Source of the DNA: Bacteroidales bacterium
GTDB taxonomy: Bacteria; Bacteroidota; Bacteroidia; Bacteroidales; Muribaculaceae
Direction: 5' to 3'
NCBI GenBank assembly: GCA_022009815.1
Contig: CP091725.1
Location: 806,001-870,000 of the forward strand
Length of the DNA: 64,000 bases
Shown: positions 17,599 through 27,031 of the stretch, piece after piece
How positions within the stretch are numbered: position 1 is the first letter of the stretch
Layout of the letters: each line of letters opens with the position of its first letter
Program-made: the position numbers and the translations under genes
Notes under the pieces: generated by a model
The model's input: the letters and a program-made list of their open reading frames with translations, nothing else
What the model was told of the DNA's origin: nothing
Databases searched by the model: none

Positions 17599-18864
17599 AT
17601 GGAACTTAAAAGAGTTGTTGTAACTGGATTGGGCTCAATCACGCCTATCGGCAACGACGCCGAAACTACGTGGAAAAACGCAGTGGAAGGTGTCAGCGGA
17701 GCCGGTCCTATTACGCATTTCGACGCCTCTTTATTCAAGACGCAATTCGCCTGTGAAGTAAAGGGCTACAACTCTGCCGACCATTTCGACCGCAAGGAAG
17801 CCCGCAAATATGACCTCTACGCGCAATATGGCGTTATCGCTGCCCGCGAGGCGGTGAAAGACGCTGGCCTCGAAGAATTCGAAGGCTTGAACAAAGACCG
17901 CGTAGGCGTTATCTTCGCTGCTGGCATTGGTGGATTGCACACTTTCGAGGAGGAAGCTGGCTACTACGCCATGAACAAGGACAAAGGCCCAAAGTACAAT
18001 CCATTCTTCATCCCTAAAATGATTGCCGATATGGCTGCAGGTCTCATTTCGATGACCTACGGCTACCGTGGACCGAACTACGCAACCGTTTCGGCTTGCG
18101 CTTCTTCAACCCACGCGCTTATCGACGCTTACAACACCATCCGTCTTGGCAAGGCCGACGCCGTTGTCACCGGTGGTGCGGAAGCAGCAATCTTCCCTGC
18201 CGGTGTAGGTGGCTTCAACTCAATGCACGCTTTGTCGACACGCAACGACGATCCGGAGCACGCTTCCCGCCCATTCAGCGGCTCGCGCGACGGTTTCGTT
18301 ATGGGTGAAGGCTCGGCTTGCCTTATCTTTGAGGAATTGGAACACGCTCTCGCCCGCGGCGCCCACATCTATGCTGAGGTTGCCGGTGGCGGTATGTCGG
18401 CAGACGCTTATCACCTCACTGCAACCCACCCTGAGGGTCTGGGCGCAAAACTCGTGATGAGCAACGCTCTCGAAGACGCTGAAATGAAACCTGAAGACAT
18501 CGACTACATCAACGTGCACGGCACGTCGACTCCTGTAGGCGACCTGTCGGAGGTGAAGGCAATACAAGGTGTATTCGGCGACCACGCTTACAAACTTAAC
18601 CTCAGCTCGACAAAGTCGATGACCGGGCACCTCCTCGGTGCAACCGGAGCTCTTGAGGCTATGTTCTGCGTAAAGTCGGTACAAGAAGACATCGTTCCAC
18701 CTACAATCAACCACGAGGACGGTGACAACGATCCTGAAATTGACTACAACCTGAACTTTACGTTCGGCAAAGCCCAAAAGCGCACTGTCAATGCCGCTCT
18801 CTCAAACACGTTTGGTTTCGGCGGACACAACGCTTGTATCATCATGAAGAAATACAAAGGCTAA
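17599..18864 (+). CDS. fabF: 3-oxoacyl-ACP synthase II
   Basis: The condensing enzyme extends acyl-ACP with malonyl-ACP. At 421 residues it has all KAS II landmarks: RVVVTGLGSITPIGNDAETT, the active-site Cys in VSACASSTHALIDAY (about residue 167), NVHGTSTPVGD with the first catalytic His, STKSMTGHLLGATGALEA with the second His, and the C-terminal SNTFGFGGHNACIIM. It lies between acpP and the remnant of rnc, the normal gene order. Confidence 0.98.
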   Translation: MELKRVVVTGLGSITPIGNDAETTWKNAVEGVSGAGPITHFDASLFKTQFACEVKGYNSADHFDRKEARKYDLYAQYGVIAAREAVKDAGLEEFEGLNKDRVGVIFAAGIGGLHTFEEEAGYYAMNKDKGPKYNPFFIPKMIADMAAGLISMTYGYRGPNYATVSACASSTHALIDAYNTIRLGKADAVVTGGAEAAIFPAGVGGFNSMHALSTRNDDPEHASRPFSGSRDGFVMGEGSACLIFEELEHALARGAHIYAEVAGGGMSADAYHLTATHPEGLGAKLVMSNALEDAEMKPEDIDYINVHGTSTPVGDLSEVKAIQGVFGDHAYKLNLSSTKSMTGHLLGATGALEAMFCVKSVQEDIVPPTINHEDGDNDPEIDYNLNFTFGKAQKRTVNAALSNTFGFGGHNACIIMKKYKG

Positions 18865-18869
18865 AAGCC

Positions 18870-19112
18870 GTGAACGTTTACGAACGGATAAAACTTTTCA
18901 TAAAGCTCCTTCTCTCCAATGAGAAGGAGCTTTATTATTTTTGTGCGGATCTGACGGGATTCTGCCCACGCGGAATAGCAATCTACCGGCAGGCGCTGAC
19001 CCACCGACCCGCCAACGCGTCAGCAATCAACGGCACCGTCGTAGGCTCCGGCTCGGGATACTCCAAGCGCGAAGCCCACCAACACGCAGCTGAAGCCGCC
19101 ATGAAACCCTAA
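18870..19112 (+). pseudogene. rnc: Ribonuclease III with a large in-frame internal deletion
   Basis: A GTG start 5 bases after fabF opens an 80-codon frame. Its first part (LYYFCADLTGFCPRGIAIYR, QALTHRPANAS) is the N-terminus of Bacteroidetes RNase III, usually followed by the NNERLEFLGDAILDA-type catalytic motif. Here it jumps to VVGSGSGYSKREAHQHAAEA, which is the C-terminal end of the double-stranded-RNA-binding domain. The catalytic core and most of the RNA-binding domain, roughly 200 residues or more, are missing while the frame is kept. The product cannot cut RNA. Either the genome has lost rnc function or the assembly collapsed here. Position after acpP-fabF supports the identity. Confidence 0.75.
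18900..18935 (+). other. Perfect 15-bp hairpin within the 5' part of rnc
   Basis: ATAAAGCTCCTTCTC at 18900-18914 and GAGAAGGAGCTTTAT at 18921-18935 are exact complements around a TCCAAT loop, followed by TATTTTTG. It lies 30 bases inside the rnc frame. It could terminate the acpP-fabF transcript or be an RNase III cleavage site for self-control. Confidence 0.7.
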
Positions 19113-19125
19113 AAAAACGAACAAG

Positions 19126-20772
19126 ATGAAAATAACACACTACATAACAATATTGCTCCTGTCACTTCTTTTATTCAATTGCAAGGGACAAGAAGACACA
19201 CAGATTCTACATGCCGAATCCTGTCTTGACAAAGATCCTTCTGAAAGTTTCAAAATTCTACAAAACATCGATGCAAATGAATTGTCTCCCATGAACCGTG
19301 CGCTATACGCACTGATAAAAACCGAGGCTTTATACAAATGCGACATACCCGCAGAATCTGACTCTCTAATAAACATCGCCTTAAACCACTACAAATCTGG
19401 GAAAAGGCATATTCAATCCATGATTTTCAAAGGCATTGTTGAATATGAAATCGGAAACAATGTCGACGCCATAAATTGGCTAAAAAAAGCTGAGGAAGCA
19501 ACGCCCAAAGATGACTATGAAACGCTTGGATACATAAATATGCAATTAGGGAATATATACCTGGACTCTTACATTGAAAACAAAGAAGACATCAGAAAAT
19601 ACAAAAAAGCACTTATATACTACACAAAATCACACAACCAAAAACGATGCCAAGTGCTGAACGGTATTATTGGCGGCTCATACCGCTCTGTCAACACAGA
19701 CAGTGCATGCAAATACCTGAACAATGCCATTGCACTTGACACAAAAGCCAAAGACAGTCTGTTTCTGTTTCTTCACACAGAAATGCTGGCACGAACTTTT
19801 TACCAAGACTCAAACTACCTGAAGTTAAAGAACTTAGCTTTATATGCCATTACGGAAGGAAGTGACCACTGCCCCGCAGACGAAGCAATACACGATGCCG
19901 CAAGAGCATACGCTCAATTGGGGAGATTTGATTCTGCCAATTTTTTCCTATCCCGCCTCAAACAGCACAACCTTTCTCCTGAAGAGAAAGTAAAACTACT
20001 CACCACAAAAACAATACTTTTTGAGAAAGAAGGCAATTTCAAGGAAGCTCTTGTCACCTACAAGGAGGCTGCAGACATTGCCGACAGCATCATCAGCTCT
20101 TCTCATCAGCAGCAATTATTCCTAAAGGAGAAATGTTATGACACGCAAGTTCTTAAAACAGAAAACATTGAAATAAAGCACAAAAAATTGACAACAATAA
20201 TCGGTTATTCAATTTTAGTGATTCTACTTTGCACCACATTTATTGTCATCTACAAGAAAAAACAGAATCAGATAAAAAACATTCTTCTTGTCCAAGAGGA
20301 TTTTCAATCCGCACATAAACTGGCAATGGAAGATATGCTTAAACAACAAAGCATCTCCGACGAACTCCATTGCGCCCTTTTGTCACAAATTTCAACTGTC
20401 AAGCAGCTAATCGAGAAATCATATTACTTCGGCAATCAAACAGGAAAATTCAACGACGCTTTCCAAAAAATGATGAGAATAAACACTCCAAACCATAATT
20501 TCTGGGAAGGGCTAAAAATCCACACCAATATCACCTTTGACAACATAATTACAAAACTTAAAATCAAATACCCCGCACTCACGGAACAGGACATTTATTT
20601 TATTTGTATGCGACTTTGCAACTTTTCCGCTGCTGAAATAATTGTGTGCATGGGATATACAAATAGCCATTCCGCCACCAACCGCCAACTTAGAATAGCA
20701 AAAAAATTAAATATGGAAATAAGCCTTAACGAGTTCATCCTTAAAGTCAAAAACAAAGAAATATCTTTTTAA
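19126..20772 (+). CDS. TPR lipoprotein with membrane segment and C-terminal helix-turn-helix-like region
   Basis: The protein has 548 residues. The leader MKITHYITILLLSLLLFNCK ends in a lipobox-like LFNC. Residues about 25-335 are TPR-like helices (for example SLINIALNHYKSGKRHIQSM, LVTYKEAADIADSI). A membrane helix follows at about 361-378 (IGYSILVILLCTTFIVIY), then a coiled cytoplasmic part and a C-terminal region ALTEQDIYFICMRLCNFSAA, EIIVCMGYTNSHSATNRQLR resembling the regulator-like ends of Bacteroides TPR sensor proteins. A signalling or regulatory role is likely; DNA binding is only inferred. Base composition is clearly lower in GC than its neighbours, suggesting transfer or relaxed selection. 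Confidence 0.7.
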   Translation: MKITHYITILLLSLLLFNCKGQEDTQILHAESCLDKDPSESFKILQNIDANELSPMNRALYALIKTEALYKCDIPAESDSLINIALNHYKSGKRHIQSMIFKGIVEYEIGNNVDAINWLKKAEEATPKDDYETLGYINMQLGNIYLDSYIENKEDIRKYKKALIYYTKSHNQKRCQVLNGIIGGSYRSVNTDSACKYLNNAIALDTKAKDSLFLFLHTEMLARTFYQDSNYLKLKNLALYAITEGSDHCPADEAIHDAARAYAQLGRFDSANFFLSRLKQHNLSPEEKVKLLTTKTILFEKEGNFKEALVTYKEAADIADSIISSSHQQQLFLKEKCYDTQVLKTENIEIKHKKLTTIIGYSILVILLCTTFIVIYKKKQNQIKNILLVQEDFQSAHKLAMEDMLKQQSISDELHCALLSQISTVKQLIEKSYYFGNQTGKFNDAFQKMMRINTPNHNFWEGLKIHTNITFDNIITKLKIKYPALTEQDIYFICMRLCNFSAAEIIVCMGYTNSHSATNRQLRIAKKLNMEISLNEFILKVKNKEISF

Positions 20773-20796
20773 AAACGCCTCAATCGAATCAATTTT

Positions 20797-20874
20797 GGCA
20801 TCCAATTTTCGATGATGCAATCTTAACAGATAAACCTCTGGTTATCAGCATCCATTTTCTTCGTTGATGCATTG
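20797..20874 (+). promoter_or_regulatory. Two similar GCATC...GATGC sites, candidate operator
   Basis: GCATC-N11-GATGC begins at 20798 and GCATC-N13-GATGC at 20848, about 50 bases apart (five helical turns). The inner bases are alike (ccAATTTTCg / ccATTTTCttcg). They lie between the TPR sensor-like gene and the next secreted-protein gene and just before the TACCTTTG box at 20904. Confidence 0.4.
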
Positions 20875-20903
20875 ATTTTTTAGGATTTTATATAATTTAT
20901 CCA

Positions 20904-20911
20904 TACCTTTG
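20904..20911 (+). promoter_or_regulatory. Putative -7 element for the secreted protein at 21004
   Basis: TACCTTTG matches the consensus, about 93 bases before the ATG. No -33 at the usual distance is seen, so activator dependence through the nearby paired sites is possible. Confidence 0.4.
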
Positions 20912-21003
20912 CATGTACAGAAGACACATCTTTATGAAAGAATGAATTTGATATTGAACCCGGAGGGCAACTGAACACCAACACTAAATAAACTTTTACG
21001 ATT

Positions 21004-21882
21004 ATGAAAAAACTCTACACTTTAATTTTGATGGCAATGGCAGCAATAACAGCGACAGCTGCCGACTGGACATATATGCCGATGGTGCGCGAGGGCGTGG
21101 AATGGCATTATGCAACCCAAAACGTCCGACAAGGAGGAACCGACACCGGAAACATCTATCTGCGTTTTGACGGCTCCGAAACCGTCGACGGCAAGACCTA
21201 CAGCGTGCTGTACCGCTACGACACTCCCGCGTTCGACAAAGCGAAAGCACAGATTGCCGCATACATGCGCGAAGACGGGCACAAGGTGTATGCAATCTGC
21301 AAAATCAAGCCCGACGGGACCAGCACCAGCGGCAACGAAAGCGAGGAACGGGTGGCCTACGATTTCGACACCCCTGAAAACAACACATTTGCCATCGTTG
21401 GCAAAGTGGACTTCATCACCGTGGGCAACACAAGCCACAAAGCACTGTCAGACAACTCCGTAAATCACATTTGGGCAATCGACGGAATCGGTATCGCTGC
21501 AGAGGGATTTACAGCCGACGGCTATCTGCCATTCCCAAACCCATACGTCGTAGCGTCGACATTCTATTTCAGCACATATCTGGTCGACTTGAAAGAAATT
21601 GCCACAGGCAACACAATCTACAGCCACGACAGTTTCTACGGCTCTGTAGCCGACATCAAAGCCGACAACCGCCCACTGACAGTCATCGTGGCCGGCGGAC
21701 GCATCAACGCTGTGTCGCCAAAGGGTGAATGCTCCGACCTCACCATTGCCAACACGACGGGCGCGACAGTGGCACACAGCGAAGGAGCGTCGGCAAGCAT
21801 CGAAGGGCTGACGCCGGGCATCTACGTGGTGACTGCGACAACACCCGAAGGCAAACGCGTGGCAAAGAAAATCGCTCTATAA
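21004..21882 (+). CDS. Secreted protein with a type IX-like C-terminal tail, function unknown
   Basis: The protein has 292 residues. The signal peptide is MKKLYTLILMAMAAITATAA. The body begins DWTYMPMVREGVEWHYATQN and contains FDGSETVDGKTYSVLYRYD, a pattern of Bacteroidales secreted proteins that I cannot name. The last about 75 residues look like a small beta-sandwich sorting tail: LTVIVAGGRINAVSPKGECS, then SASIEGLTPGIYVVTATTPE and KRVAKKIAL. Similar tails occur at the ends of the GH13 amylase and the giant protein in this window. Export to the cell surface is inferred from that. Confidence 0.65.
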   Translation: MKKLYTLILMAMAAITATAADWTYMPMVREGVEWHYATQNVRQGGTDTGNIYLRFDGSETVDGKTYSVLYRYDTPAFDKAKAQIAAYMREDGHKVYAICKIKPDGTSTSGNESEERVAYDFDTPENNTFAIVGKVDFITVGNTSHKALSDNSVNHIWAIDGIGIAAEGFTADGYLPFPNPYVVASTFYFSTYLVDLKEIATGNTIYSHDSFYGSVADIKADNRPLTVIVAGGRINAVSPKGECSDLTIANTTGATVAHSEGASASIEGLTPGIYVVTATTPEGKRVAKKIAL

Positions 21883-22025
21883 CAACCCCGTTCTTTATCT
21901 TCCCAGCCTCACGCCGACACAGACGGAGAGGGGCGTGCGGCGCCGTGCATTGTCTGAAATTCAGCAATTTTCCCGGTTTATGGCAAAAAAACCGCATAAA
22001 ATTTTTATCAAAGGATATAATCTAT

Positions 22026-22033
22026 TAATTTTG
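22026..22033 (+). promoter_or_regulatory. Putative -7 element for the TPR membrane protein
   Basis: TAATTTTG, 45 bases before the ATG at 22078. The -33 element is unclear. Confidence 0.35.
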
Positions 22034-22077
22034 CAGTTCGTGAGATAAACCGAAAAAATAGAAAAAACAAAATAAAA

Positions 22078-22770
22078 ATGGCAACAACAGACAAAAAACA
22101 AGCCACTCGCACAACGATCGACGAACTCAACGAGAAACTGTCGTCGGCGGAACAGAGTGTTGAGAAGAACAAGAAAAAAATCCTTTACGCCGTAATCGCT
22201 GCCGTGGCTGTAGTGGCTATCGGCTTCTGGGCATACTACGGCTTCTACCAGAATAAGGTGAGCGAGACCAAAGAATTGGTTGGAAAAGCCGACGCCGCAA
22301 AGATGGAAGGTCAGGACTCTATGGCGCTGAAGCTCTACAAGCAGGCTGCCGAGGGATATGGCAAGTTTGCAAACCGCGCAAACCTCGAGGCTGCAATCAT
22401 CCTCTTCAACCAGGGCAAGGCTGCCGACGCTTTGACCTACCTCGAAGCCTACAGCTCTGAGGAGTCGCTCATCGGCTCTATGGCTCAGACTTTGAAAGGC
22501 GACTGCAACGTGAACCTCAAGAAATATGACGACGCTGTGGCTTGCTACGAAAAGGCGGTGAAGGTGGCTGACGGCAACAAGATGCTCGTGCCTTTCGCAA
22601 TGTACAAGAAAGCAATCGTGCTCGCCGCTCAAAACAAGCATGCGGAAGCTGCTAAAGTCTTTGAAGAAATAAGCAACCAATATCCAGCGTTCGCTCCTCA
22701 CGGACAGGGCGGCCTCGACATCCAGAAACTTATGGAGCAGGAGAAATTCCGCGCCGCTGGCGACAAATAA
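22078..22770 (+). CDS. TPR protein with N-terminal membrane anchor (YfgM-like layout)
   Basis: The protein has 230 residues. A charged cytosolic start (MATTDKKQATRTTIDELNEK) precedes one membrane helix at about 41-60 (ILYAVIAAVAVVAIGFWAYY). Residues about 80-215 are TPR units: DSMALKLYKQAAEGYGKFAN, AALTYLEAYSS-like and KYDDAVACYEKAVKVADG. This N-in, periplasmic-TPR layout is like YfgM, which works with PpiD at the Sec translocon, and a PpiD-like protein is also encoded in this window at 8475. The link is inferred. The start MATTDKKQ directly follows a purine-rich leader. Confidence 0.78.
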   Translation: MATTDKKQATRTTIDELNEKLSSAEQSVEKNKKKILYAVIAAVAVVAIGFWAYYGFYQNKVSETKELVGKADAAKMEGQDSMALKLYKQAAEGYGKFANRANLEAAIILFNQGKAADALTYLEAYSSEESLIGSMAQTLKGDCNVNLKKYDDAVACYEKAVKVADGNKMLVPFAMYKKAIVLAAQNKHAEAAKVFEEISNQYPAFAPHGQGGLDIQKLMEQEKFRAAGDK

Positions 22771-22803
22771 GACAGAAGGTAATATTAATTTCTTTCATAA
22801 AAG

Positions 22804-22840
22804 AGACGGGCTGGGTTCTTCGGAATCCAGTTCGTTTTTT
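22804..22840 (+). terminator. Intrinsic terminator after the TPR membrane protein
   Basis: CTGGGTTC pairs with GAATCCAG (one G-U) over a TTCG tetraloop, followed by TTCGTTTTTT. Confidence 0.75.
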
Positions 22841-22927
22841 ATTTCTCCTCATTTTCATATTTTGGATGTTTAAAAAAATTAAAAAATCCAAATTCATATC
22901 ACACCACGTCTATTTTCACTCAAAAGT

Positions 22928-22958
22928 TTTGTTTAGCAGCCTTTTTATCGTACATTTG
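22928..22958 (+). promoter_or_regulatory. Bacteroidetes-type promoter for the amylase
   Basis: TTTG at 22928-22931, a 19-base spacer and TACATTTG at 22951-22958, 32 bases before the ATG. Confidence 0.68.
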
Positions 22959-22990
22959 CGGAACACTTAATTTTTAAAATTTAATAACCT

Positions 22991-25667
22991 ATGAGACTTA
23001 TTTCAAGAGTCAAGGCCCTCGCAGGAGCCTTGCTTTTGGCTGGATGCCTCACGCAGCAGGCAGCAGCCGCCTCATTCGTCGGAAACCGCGACGATTTCCG
23101 TGACGAAACAATCTACTTCGTGATGACAACCCGTTTCTACGACGGCGACAAGTCAAACAACGTGCAGTGCTGGGACGGCCAACAATACAACGACGGCGAC
23201 CCCGCTTGGCGCGGCGACTTCAAGGGCCTTATTGAGAAGCTTGACTACATCAAGGCTCTCGGCTTCACCGCCATCTGGATTACCCCTGTAGTAGAAAACG
23301 CTTCGGGCTACGACTATCACGGATATCACGCATCCGACTTCAGCAAAGTAGACCACCGCTACGAGTCGGAGGACGTCACCTTCAAGTCGCTCATCGACGC
23401 TGCCCACCAAAGAGGCATGAAGGTGATTCTCGACATCGTGCTCAACCACACCGGCAACTTCGGCGAGGCAAACCTCTGCAAGCTGTTTGACCGCAACTGG
23501 AAGGGCGACCAAAGCGACATCGACGCATGCATGATTCCGTTCACTCAAAAAGACGGCGGCCGTCTGCCCGACGACTACCTTGATCTCCCTTCTGGTGAAC
23601 AATACGGCGCTCGTCTGCGCGAGATGAAGAATACCGACAACAAAAACCACGACATCCACAACCTTTGGCATCACTTCGGACAGTTCAACTGGGACGACAA
23701 CACCCGCTGGTGGGCACAGATTGCTGGCGACTGCGTGGACTTGAACACCGAGAACCCGCGGACTGCCAACTATCTTTATCGACTGCTACACAAACTTCAT
23801 CAAGATGGGTGTTGACGGATTCCGTATCGACACCGGCGGCCACATTGCACGTCTGACTTTCAACAAGATGTTCAACCCGGCTTTCACAAAAGCTGCCGAG
23901 ACCTACAAGGCTGCACGCAACGGCGGTCCGTTCTTTATGTTTACCGAGGTATGCGCGCGCTACTCTCAGGTATGGTACCGCGAGATACCTGCTCTCTCCG
24001 TGCCTTTCTACACTTGGCAAGAGTCGAAAGACTACGCCTGGGACTACAGCCCTGAATCATGGGACAATCTGACAATCTTCGAGCAGACTCCGTTCACCCA
24101 CACAAACATGCTCTCTTGCCAACAGCAATATGCCGACAACGGAGCGTCGACGCAAGGCTCGCAGCCTACGTCTGACAACGTGTTCCTCCGCGGCAACACA
24201 TACCACAAGCCTGACTACTCGAAATACTCGGGTCTGAGCGTTATCGACTTCCCGATGCACCACAACTTCCGGGACATCGGCAGCGCATGGGGCATTGCAC
24301 GCAGCGGCGACAAATACTACAACGATGCTTCATACAACGTGGTTTACGTCGACTCCCACGACTATGCGCCAAACGGTGCACCGGAAGACCAGCGCTTCGC
24401 ACAAGGCACCGACACTTGGGCTGAAAACCTCTCTCTGATGTTCACATTCCGTGGAATCCCCTGCCTCTACTACGGCAGCGAGATTGAGTTCAAGAAAGGA
24501 TGCACCATCGACAAGGGTCCGAACATGCCTTTGAAAGATTCTGGACGTGCCTACTTCGGTGGATACATCAAGGGCGACATCCAGGTGAACGACTTTGCCG
24601 ACTGGACCGGCGCCACAGGCAACATGAACGCGACGCTCAACTATCCGTTGGCTCTCCACATTCAGCGTCTGAACCGCATCCGCATGGCCATCCCTGCCCT
24701 CCGCAAGGGTCAGTACAGCACTGAGGGATGCGCAGGAAGCTACGCTTTCAAACGCCGCTTCACCGACGCCACAACCGACAGCTACGTGCTCGTTACAATC
24801 TCCGGCGACGCTACATTCAGCGGCATCGAGAACGGCACATACGTTGACGCAATCACCGGCGACACCAAGACCGTCACCGACGGCAAGCTGACCGCAAACT
24901 GCTCCGGCCGCGGAAACATGCGCATCTACGTGCTCAACACCGCCCTCACCCCTGCCCCTGGCAAGGTGGGCGAAGACGGCAAATTCCTCTATGGCGCTTC
25001 TCCTGTCAGCAACACTCAGCCTGCCTACGACGGCACTCAGGAAGAGTTGACCGACAACCCTCGCGGCGGCGGCAACCCTGGCGGTGGCAGCAATCCTGGC
25101 GAAGACATCCCTGAATACACTCCGCAACTCTCCAATGGAGAAATGGCTGTATTCTTCGAGGCTCCTGCCGACAATTCATACAAGAAAGTAAGCGTTTGGT
25201 GCTGGAGCAGCACTACAAACACCAACTTCACCGGCGGCGCAAGCGCAAAATGGCCGGGAGAGCGCGCCACTATGATGGGCAAGGCTGCAAACGGAAACTT
25301 GATTTGGAAATGGACATTCACAGGCACCGTCGACACTTCCGACATGCCTACCCACATCATCTTCAGCAACGCCGGCAGCCCGCAGACAGACGACCTTGAG
25401 TTCAAGAACGGCGGCTACTACATCATAAACGGCGTTGACCACGTAGTTACTCCGACAACTTCCTCTGTCGACGGCAACGTGAGCGCATCGCTGAGAGCGT
25501 ATGCCTACAACGGAACTATCTTTGTAATCGCCCCCGAAGCAACCACGGTGACCATCTCTTCTATCGACGGCCGCACATTCACGCAGCCTGTCGAACAAGG
25601 CGAAAACCGCATCGTAGGCTTCGGCAAGGGCATCTACATTGTTGAAGGACAAAAAATAATCCTATAA
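22991..25667 (+). CDS. GH13 alpha-amylase with starch-binding module and sorting tail (single-base frameshift near 23775)
   Basis: The enzyme hydrolyses alpha-1,4 glucans outside the cell. The leader MRLISRVKALAGALLLAGCL has a lipobox LAGC. The GH13 barrel shows LDYIKALGFTAIWITPVVEN, VILDIVLNHTGNFGEANL, the nucleophile motif MGVDGFRIDTGGH, and YVDSHDYAPNG. The frame breaks in YLY just before the nucleophile. Removing one T from TTT at 23775-23777 gives NYLIDCYTNFIKMGVDGFRI, the expected sequence, and about 891 residues. After a Gly-rich linker (GGGNPGGGSNPGED) a CBM26-like starch-binding module (VSVWCWSSTTNTNFTGG, AKWPGERATMMG) and a type IX-like tail (FGKGIYIVEGQKIIL) follow. No Sus genes are adjacent. 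Confidence 0.87.
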
Positions 25668-25814
25668 ATTCAAAAATTTCGGAATGTGGCAGTTTTTAAG
25701 CTAAAACATTAATTCATAGCAGATTAACGATTTTAACAATATTTCCTACTGCTAAATTGGGATACCCAATGTTTAAAAAATGTTACATTCCGAAAAAAAA
25801 TAAGTACATTGCGC

Positions 25815-25843
25815 TTGCACCACAAAAATAGGTTGTATCTTTG
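25815..25843 (+). promoter_or_regulatory. Bacteroidetes-type promoter for the small lipoprotein
   Basis: TTG at 25815-25817, an 18-base spacer and TATCTTTG at 25836-25843. Confidence 0.5.
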
Positions 25844-25895
25844 TACTGTTTTTTTGAAGCAAAAAAATTGTTTTATTATTAAAATTTAGAAAAAA

Positions 25896-26072
25896 ATGAA
25901 AAAAAGTTAGTTTTTATTACTTGCTGTTGTAGCTTCTGCTACATTGTTCTCTTGCTCTGGCAACAAAGCCGCTAATGATTCAACTGCTGCTGACACTACA
26001 GTTCAAACTGAAGACACTGCAGCTCCTGCTGACACTGCAGCTACTGTTGACTCTACTGCAGCTCAGGCTTAA
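25896..26072 (+). pseudogene. Small Ala/Thr/Asp-rich lipoprotein with an in-frame TAG at codon 5
   Basis: From the ATG at 25896 the frame reads MKKS, then TAG at 25908-25910, then FLLLAVVASATLFSCSGNKA and a low-complexity tail (NDSTAADTT, TEDTAAPADTAATVDS, TAAQA) to TAA at 26070-26072. The LFSC lipobox, promoter and terminator show a real gene of about 58 codons. Small abundant lipoproteins of this composition are common in Bacteroidales. The stop lies between an A7 and a T5 run. One A gained and one T lost would give MKKKLVLLLAVVASATLFSC, so two homopolymer errors are as likely as a nonsense mutation. Confidence 0.6.
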
Positions 26073-26099
26073 TTCTAAGCATAGAACAGTAAACAAGAT

Positions 26100-26133
26100 A
26101 AGGACTACCTCGATAGAGGTGGTCCTTTTTTTT
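26100..26133 (+). terminator. Intrinsic terminator after the small lipoprotein
   Basis: AAGGACTACCTC pairs with GAGGTGGTCCTT over GATA, followed by T8. Confidence 0.87.
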
Positions 26134-26255
26134 GCGTCTCCTCCACAGAAACCGACAGCGGCCTCACACACATCGGAGCATGCTAAAATAAAGCAAGCGG
26201 AGGCGTGTCAGTCAGCGACACACCTCCGCTTTGCTTATCGATGTTGCGACAAGGA

Positions 26256-26992
26256 TTACTCCTCTTCGCCCTCAGTCTCGTCCTCCTTCATGTTGTGGAA
26301 CACGTTTTGCACATCATCGTCGTCCTCAAACTTCTCAAGGAGTTTCTCGATCTGCTCACGCTGCTCCGGAGTCACATCCTTATAGTCGTTAGGGATGCGT
26401 TCAAACTCCGCGCTCTGGATTTCGAAGCCATTCTCCTCAAGATATTTCTGGATGTTGGCAAACGCGTCAAAGCGCCGTAGATAGCGATGTCGTCGCCCTC
26501 GTTCTCAACCTCGTCAACACCGAAGTCGATAAGTTCCAATTCAAGCTCCTCCAAGTCAACGCCTTCTTTCGGCGCAACCTTAAACACACACTTGTGGTCG
26601 AAAAGGAACGAAAGGCTGCCCGACGTGCCGAGCGAGCCACCGAACTTATTGAAGTAGCTGCGCACGTTGGCAACCGTACGGGTATTGTTGTCGGTAGCCG
26701 TTTCCACCACAATAGCGATACCGAAAGGACCGTATCCTTCGTATACGATTTCCTTGTAGTCGCTTGCATCCTTGTCGGTAGCCTTCTTGATGGCGCGTTC
26801 AACGGTGTCCTTAGGCATATTGGCTGCTTTTGCGTTCTGCAGGAGCACACGCAAGCGGGAGTTGCCGGCAGGGTCAGGGCCAGCGGCTTTCACCGCGATA
26901 GTGATTTCCTTACCGATTTTTGTGAACGTACGCGACATGTTGCCCCAACGTTTCAATTTTCTCGCTTTGCGATATTCAAAAGCTCTTCCCAT
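26256..26992 (-). CDS. yebC: YebC/PmpR-family protein (single-base frameshift near 26470)
   Basis: This family was long listed as transcriptional regulators and more recently linked to translation of difficult sequences. The minus-strand product starts MGRAFEYRKARKLKRWGNMS and has FTKIGKEITIAVKAAGPDPA, ERAIKKATDKDASDYKEIVY, EGYGPFGIAIVVETATDNN. After DDIAIYG the frame is lost. One base restored in AAA at 26469-26471 continues into FDAFANIQKYLEENGFEIQ and DYKDVTPEQREQIEKLLEKF, ending GEEE at 26256. That gives about 245 residues, the family length. It lies upstream of convergent genes and is transcribed after pheT. Confidence 0.9.
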
Positions 26993-27031
26993 GAGTATAC
27001 TTTTTATTATTGTAGTTATTGTTTTGATTTA

